DNA of 64,000 bases from Prado023 sp963700475 (GTDB lineage Bacteria; Actinomycetota; Actinomycetes; S36-B12; CAIYMF01): contig CAVOXR010000001.1 of the NCBI GenBank assembly GCA_963700475.1, forward strand, positions 163,088 to 227,087. Reading direction: 5' to 3'. The position numbers and the translations under genes were made by a program. The notes beneath the pieces are model-generated. The model saw only the letters and a program-made list of their open reading frames with translations. It ran no database searches and was not told where the DNA came from. Below, in pieces: positions 60,525-64,000 of this stretch (position 1 is the first letter of the stretch; every line of letters begins with the position of its first letter).

Positions 60525-61238
60525 ATGCGCAAGGAGATCGATCCGCATCCAACCCCCTTGAGTCGGGAGCTGGTCCTGAGCACCGCGCTGGACATCGTGG
60601 ATCGGGACGGCGTCGCCGGTCTGTCGATGCGCCGGCTCGGCAGCGCCCTGGACCGCGACCCGATGTCGATCTACCGATACGCGGCGAGCAAGTCCGCCCT
60701 GCTCGACGGGGTCGCCGAGCTGGTCCTCGAGAAGCTCTTCATCGACCCCACCGACGACGAATGGGAGTCCCAGCTGCGCACGATGGCCCGCACCTACCGG
60801 GACCTGGCCCTGGCCCACCCGCAGGTGGTGCCCCTGCTGGTCACCCGACCCCTGGCCACCCCACTGGCCCTGCGGCCCTTAGGCACCCTGCGGCCCCTGG
60901 AACACGTCCTGCAACTGCTGACCCACGCCGGATTCAGCACCGTCAGTGCGCTGCACATCTACCGCTCCCTCATCGGACTCCTGCAAGGCCACATCCTCAA
61001 CGAGCTCCAGGAACTGGTCGACAACCCCGAGGAGACCGACGACCTGCTCCGCCTCGGCCTGCACCGCCTGCCCCTCAAAGACTTCCCCCTGCTGCGCAGC
61101 CTCGCCCCGCACCTGGCGGACTACGACGGGGAGGCCGAGCTCGAGCGAGGCATGGACAGCCTGCTCACCGGCGTACGCGTCACCTACCCACACCACGCCG
61201 ACGCCGACCCGCCTGAGCCCGAGGGGATCCCCGCCTGA
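60525..61238 (+). CDS. TetR-family regulator, copy B
   Basis: The 237-residue protein starts at 60525 after TTGAGGAGGG. The HTH region (ALDIVDRDGVAGLSMRRLGS, then DPMSIYRYAASKSALLDGVA) and the TetR-like C-terminal half are intact. It is divergent from the GPGG and CsbD copy B genes and likely binds the 60442 palindrome. Confidence 0.9.
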   Translation: MRKEIDPHPTPLSRELVLSTALDIVDRDGVAGLSMRRLGSALDRDPMSIYRYAASKSALLDGVAELVLEKLFIDPTDDEWESQLRTMARTYRDLALAHPQVVPLLVTRPLATPLALRPLGTLRPLEHVLQLLTHAGFSTVSALHIYRSLIGLLQGHILNELQELVDNPEETDDLLRLGLHRLPLKDFPLLRSLAPHLADYDGEAELERGMDSLLTGVRVTYPHHADADPPEPEGIPA

Positions 61239-61324
61239 GCCGCACCCATGAACCGATCTGGAACCACAGCCCGACCCCGGTCGTCGAGAGCGACCCGCTG
61301 GACACCGCGGCGGCGGCGGCCTGA

Positions 61325-61465
61325 TGCCTCGTGCGCTGGAACACCTGGGAGCAGTCCTGGGACTGCCCCTGCCACGGGTCACGATTCGCCCCCGACGGCA
61401 GCGTCCTGCACGGCCCCGCATCACAACCACTCGCCCACGAAACCCCCTCACCCGACGACACCTGA
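61325..61465 (+). pseudogene. Rieske domain remnant
   Basis: The frame reads CLVRWNTWEQSWDCPCHGSR then FAPDGSVLHGPASQPL, the C-terminal half of a Rieske [2Fe-2S] domain with the CPCH ligand pair, as found fused to FAD-dependent oxidoreductases. The first CTH ligand pair and everything before are gone. It is a short decayed fragment. Confidence 0.6.
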
Positions 61466-61516
61466 ACCCCAACCCCGCGGGCCGGCAGCCCGCGTTCACC
61501 GAACCAGGGAGCAGCT

Positions 61517-61678
61517 ATGACGAACAGCCCAGTGCCGATGGAGCCGGTCGACGACCCCGTCGCGGACATCACGGAGATCACCGACCACACGCCGACCACG
61601 GCTGAGGAGGCCATGGACGCCGACCACGACGTCGAGGGCTTCGTCAACGAATCGGCCTACGCCCCGACCGACAGCTGA
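61517..61678 (+). CDS. Small acidic protein (53 residues)
   Basis: The ATG at 61517 follows GGGAG. The product is acidic (MTNSPVPMEPVDDPVADITE, then ITDHTPTTAEEAMDADHDVE). I do not recognise it. It lies upstream of the PRC-barrel gene, with 65 bases between, and may be co-transcribed. Confidence 0.5.
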   Translation: MTNSPVPMEPVDDPVADITEITDHTPTTAEEAMDADHDVEGFVNESAYAPTDS

Positions 61679-61743
61679 CCCACACCCCCAGCGGGCTTCC
61701 ACAAGGGTTGCCCGCCCCGTCCGACTTACCAGGAGAGACCCCC

Positions 61744-62118
61744 ATGACCGAATCCGACTCCGACGCCACGTGGACCGCGTCCCAGTGGCTGGGCAAGACC
61801 CTGATCGATCGGGACGGTGAACGCATCGGAAAGCTGCAGGACGTCTACGTCGACGTGGAGACCGATGAACCCCAGTTCGCCACCGTCAAGGAGGGATTCC
61901 TCGACCGCCACCTCACCTTCGTCCCCCTGGCCGGAGTCGAGGTCGGCCCCGAAGAACTGCGGGTGACTGTGGCCAAGGAACAGGTCCGCTCCGCGCCGGA
62001 CCTCGACCTGCATGGACAGGAGATGTCCCAGGCCGACGAGTCCGCGCTCTACCACCACTTCCAGATGAACTACACCCCGATCGCCACGGAGAGCGGCCGA
62101 CGCCTCGCCCGACGCTGA
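61744..62118 (+). CDS. PRC-barrel domain protein
   Basis: The 124-residue protein has the PRC-barrel pattern (ASQWLGKTLIDRDGERIGKL, then VYVDVETDEPQFATVKEGF). PRC barrels bind RNA, photosynthetic reaction centres or other partners; in actinobacteria many are stress-linked. The ATG follows AGGAGAG. It continues the CsbD/GPGG stress theme. Confidence 0.85.
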   Translation: MTESDSDATWTASQWLGKTLIDRDGERIGKLQDVYVDVETDEPQFATVKEGFLDRHLTFVPLAGVEVGPEELRVTVAKEQVRSAPDLDLHGQEMSQADESALYHHFQMNYTPIATESGRRLARR

Positions 62119-62250
62119 ATCACCCGAGGTCGCACCCCAGGACAGACCGTCGAGGCCATCGCGGTCGATGGCGCCCTTGCCGGTGACGGCACCCGTGTGC
62201 CCAGCCCCGTCACCTCACTCGGCTCGCCCAGAGAGTACGAGCCACCAGAG

Positions 62251-62279
62251 TCACGAACCGAAGGACACACCATGAACAC
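62251..62279 (+). repeat. Leader repeat, copy 2
   Basis: This matches copy 1 at 56526-56553 with one base missing (CGAACCGAAGGACACACC). Both copies precede a mini-ORF that begins (M/V)NT-x-SD. Confidence 0.5.
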
Positions 62280-62340
62280 CCAGTCCGACCAGGTCCAGGG
62301 CTACGCCCAGTCCAGTCAGCAGTATCGTCGCCGGCAATGA
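62272..62340 (+). CDS. Mini-ORF (22 residues) before the polyketide synthase gene
   Basis: ATG at 62272 follows AAGGA. The product (MNTQSDQVQGYAQSSQQYRR) is Gln-rich, ends at 62340 and overlaps no supported gene start. It may be a leader or a truncated N-terminus. Confidence 0.4.
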   Translation: MNTQSDQVQGYAQSSQQYRRRQ

Positions 62341-62368
62341 CGGCCAGCAAGCCGAACTCGCTGCCGGG

Positions 62369-63445
62369 ATGGTGGCAATCGCAGGCGTTCATGCGGTGTT
62401 GGCCCCGTTCGCCTACCCGCAGGAGCAGATCACCCGAGAGATGGGGGCGATGCTGTCCCCAGACGGCGCCCACGTCGAGCTGGTGGACAAGATCCATGCC
62501 GCCACGGGTGTCCGCAGCCGGAACCTGGCCCTCGAGCTGGCGGAGTACCCCGATCTCGACGACTTCGGCGCCGCGAACGATGTGTTCATCCGGGTGGGCC
62601 TGGACCTGGGTGAGCAGGCCATCCGAGGGGCCCTGGACAAAGCGGGCCTGAGCGCCGAGGACGTCGACCTGGTCGTGTCCACCTCGGTGACCGGGATCGC
62701 CGCACCGTCGTTGGAGGCACGTCTGGTACCGCGCCTGGGGTTGCGCGCGGACGTCAAGCGCCTGCCGATCTTCGGCCTCGGGTGCGTGGCCGGGGTGGCC
62801 GGGATCGCCCGGGTCCGTGACTACCTGCTGGGCGATCCTGACGGCGTTGCTGTGCTGCTCTCGGTCGAGCTGTGCTCGCTGACCCTGCAGAAGGCGGACG
62901 TGTCGATGGCCAACGTCGTGGCCAGCGGCTTGTTCGGTGACGGGGCGGCCGCGGTCGTGATGGTGGGAGCGGCCCGGGCCCAGCGGATGGGGATCACCGG
63001 ACCACGAGTGCTCGCCTCACGGGCCCGGATGTATCCCGACACCCAGCAGACCATGGGCTGGGACGTCGGTGCCAGCGGGTTCCGGATCGTGCTGTCACCT
63101 GACGTGCCCGCGGTGGTGGCCCAGTACCTCGAGGCCGACGTCATCGACTTCCTGTCCGACCAGCACCTGAAGGTCGGCGACATCGCACGGTTTGTCGCTC
63201 ACCCAGGTGGACCGAAGGTCCTCGAGGCCATGCAGGACGCCCTGGGCCTGGATGACGGTGAGCTCGCGGTCACGTGGCGCTCGTTGGCCCGGATCGGGAA
63301 CCTGTCCTCGGCCTCTGTGCTCCATGTGCTGGCCGACACCATGGACGGACGCGACGGTGCCCCGACTCCCGAGCCGGGGACACCGGGCCTGATGATCGCA
63401 ATGGGCCCGGGCTTCTGCGCCGAACTCGTCCTGCTGAGCTGGTGA
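62369..63445 (+). CDS. Type III polyketide synthase
   Basis: The 358-residue protein has the thiolase fold with catalytic Cys in FGLGCVAGVAGIARVRDYL, His in RFVAHPGGPKVLEAM and Asn in LARIGNLSSASVLHVL. Type III PKSs extend acyl starters with malonyl-CoA and often cyclise them. With the following ICMT-type methyltransferase and a flavoprotein start, this resembles the alkylresorcinol/phenolic-lipid clusters (srsABC order) of streptomycetes. The ATG at 62369 has a weak ribosome site. Confidence 0.9.
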   Translation: MVAIAGVHAVLAPFAYPQEQITREMGAMLSPDGAHVELVDKIHAATGVRSRNLALELAEYPDLDDFGAANDVFIRVGLDLGEQAIRGALDKAGLSAEDVDLVVSTSVTGIAAPSLEARLVPRLGLRADVKRLPIFGLGCVAGVAGIARVRDYLLGDPDGVAVLLSVELCSLTLQKADVSMANVVASGLFGDGAAAVVMVGAARAQRMGITGPRVLASRARMYPDTQQTMGWDVGASGFRIVLSPDVPAVVAQYLEADVIDFLSDQHLKVGDIARFVAHPGGPKVLEAMQDALGLDDGELAVTWRSLARIGNLSSASVLHVLADTMDGRDGAPTPEPGTPGLMIAMGPGFCAELVLLSW

Positions 63446-63449
63446 CCCG

Positions 63450-63980
63450 ATGAGCGCCACCACACTGTTCACGGTGCTGATCGTGCTCGTGGCCCTCGAG
63501 CGGGTCGCCGAACTGATCGTCTCCCAACGCAACCTGCGCTGGAGCTCGGAACGCGGCGGGCAGGAGTTCGGCCGGGGGCACTACCCGGTGATGGTCGTCC
63601 TGCACCTGGCCCTGCTGGTGGGCGCCCTGGTCGAAGTCCACCTGGCCGGTCGCCCCATGATCCCGGCGCTGGCGGTGCCGATGCTGGTGCTGGTGCTGGG
63701 TGCCCAAGCGCTGCGGTGGTGGTGCATCACCTCGCTGGGACCACGGTGGAACACCCGGGTGGTCATCGTCCCCGGCCTGCCGCGGGTGACCGGCGGGCCC
63801 TACGCCTGGCTGTCGCACCCCAACTACGTGGCGGTGGTGGTCGAGGGGGTCGCCCTGCCGCTGGTCGGCTCAGCGTGGGTCACGGCCCTGGTGTTCACAG
63901 TCCTGAACGCTGCCCTGCTCACCGTGCGGATCCGCACCGAGGATGCGGCGCTGAGCCTGCTGCCGGCCGGTGCGAGGTGA
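63450..63980 (+). CDS. ICMT-family membrane methyltransferase
   Basis: The 176-residue protein is a membrane methyltransferase of the isoprenylcysteine carboxyl-methyltransferase family, with the C-terminal SAM region GPYAWLSHPNYVAVVVEGVA. In phenolic-lipid clusters the counterpart O-methylates the resorcinol ring. The ATG is four bases after the PKS stop. Its own stop overlaps the next gene by four bases (GTGA). Confidence 0.88.
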   Translation: MSATTLFTVLIVLVALERVAELIVSQRNLRWSSERGGQEFGRGHYPVMVVLHLALLVGALVEVHLAGRPMIPALAVPMLVLVLGAQALRWWCITSLGPRWNTRVVIVPGLPRVTGGPYAWLSHPNYVAVVVEGVALPLVGSAWVTALVFTVLNAALLTVRIRTEDAALSLLPAGAR

Positions 63981-64000
63981 TCGACCTGATCGTGGCCGGC
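63977..64000 (+). CDS. Start of a flavoprotein gene (3' partial)
   Basis: The GTG at 63977 opens a frame reading VIDLIVAG at the window end, the start of an FAD-binding GxGxxG region. It fits the monooxygenase expected third in a srsABC-type operon. Only eight residues are visible, so the identity is inferred mostly from context. Confidence 0.45.

Noticed and set aside
1..64000. tRNA, rRNA and CRISPR features
   Set aside because: I found no tRNA-like cloverleaf with a GGTTCRA-type T-arm, no rRNA-like sequence, and no array of regularly spaced repeats; the tandem and hairpin repeats found are only two copies each.

Overview
The window is about 64 kb of very GC-rich DNA with actinobacterial features: strong GGAGG ribosome sites, frequent GTG starts, 1-4 base ATGA, GTGA and TGATG gene overlaps, lipobox lipoproteins, a Tat substrate, IdeR/DtxR-like iron boxes, an ECF sigma factor of the DGPF/YCII-linked type, a CsbD/GPGG-motif stress module, and a HAD-GH65 fusion like mycobacterial OtsB1. 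I place it as a high-GC Actinomycetota chromosome and cannot name the genus. I see no rRNA, tRNA, CRISPR array, transposase, integrase or phage gene.

Layout. 1-9.3 kb: a 5'-truncated phosphotransferase/P-loop kinase, a small K+-channel-like protein, a membrane protein, then an iron-box-bearing divergent region between a small monooxygenase-like protein and a cupin-methyltransferase-hydrolase operon, followed by a LuxR-type regulator and a PEP-mutase/isocitrate-lyase-family enzyme. 9.4-13.2 kb: a minus-strand sulfur (persulfide) operon: MBL-fold N-terminal fragment, frameshifted MFS transporter, ArsR-rhodanese regulator, DsrE protein, cysteine desulfurase. 13.5-18 kb: gene remnants, a repeat lipoprotein with chagasin-like domains, a tiny lipoprotein, and a multiply frameshifted secreted pentapeptide-repeat protein. 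18-27.6 kb: membrane protein, phosphoesterase, Fic protein, glgB, transglutaminase, UPF0303 protein, and a membrane GGDEF-EAL protein preceded by a structured leader. 27.6-35 kb: universal stress protein plus HAD-GH65 enzyme divergent from a glycosyltransferase, then the sigma factor and its YCII partner. 35-42 kb: a 1053-residue BTAD/ATPase regulator, two coupled flavoproteins and an OsmC protein. 42-47.5 kb: a membrane-lipid-type cluster with three PAP2-like proteins, a YbhN-type flippase-like protein and a kinase-like domain. 48-56 kb: lipoprotein, GlxA-type regulator, small membrane peptide, secreted PGRP amidase, ferredoxin-reductase-like flavoprotein and a Tat-exported amine oxidase. 56-62 kb: a 3'-truncated diacylglycerol-kinase-like gene, then a duplicated module (CsbD + GPGG-motif membrane peptide + divergent TetR), small acidic proteins and a PRC-barrel protein. 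62.3-64 kb: the start of a type III polyketide synthase / ICMT-type methyltransferase / flavoprotein operon of the phenolic-lipid kind.

How it fits together. The strongest regulatory signal is a 12-bp palindrome, CGTAGRYCTACG or a close variant, at three promoter regions between 56.4 and 60.5 kb. Two lie between the divergent TetR and stress-module genes; the third precedes the diacylglycerol-kinase-like gene. This suggests a local TetR regulon. The second is a pair of iron boxes at 3.5-3.6 kb. The window also holds many gene remnants (MBL, BBE oxidase, pentapeptide protein, NmrA, response regulator, iron permease, GntA/YqcI, Rieske), so recent deletion and duplication are likely. The two clean single-base frameshifts (about 12,820 and 16,584) could also be sequencing errors.
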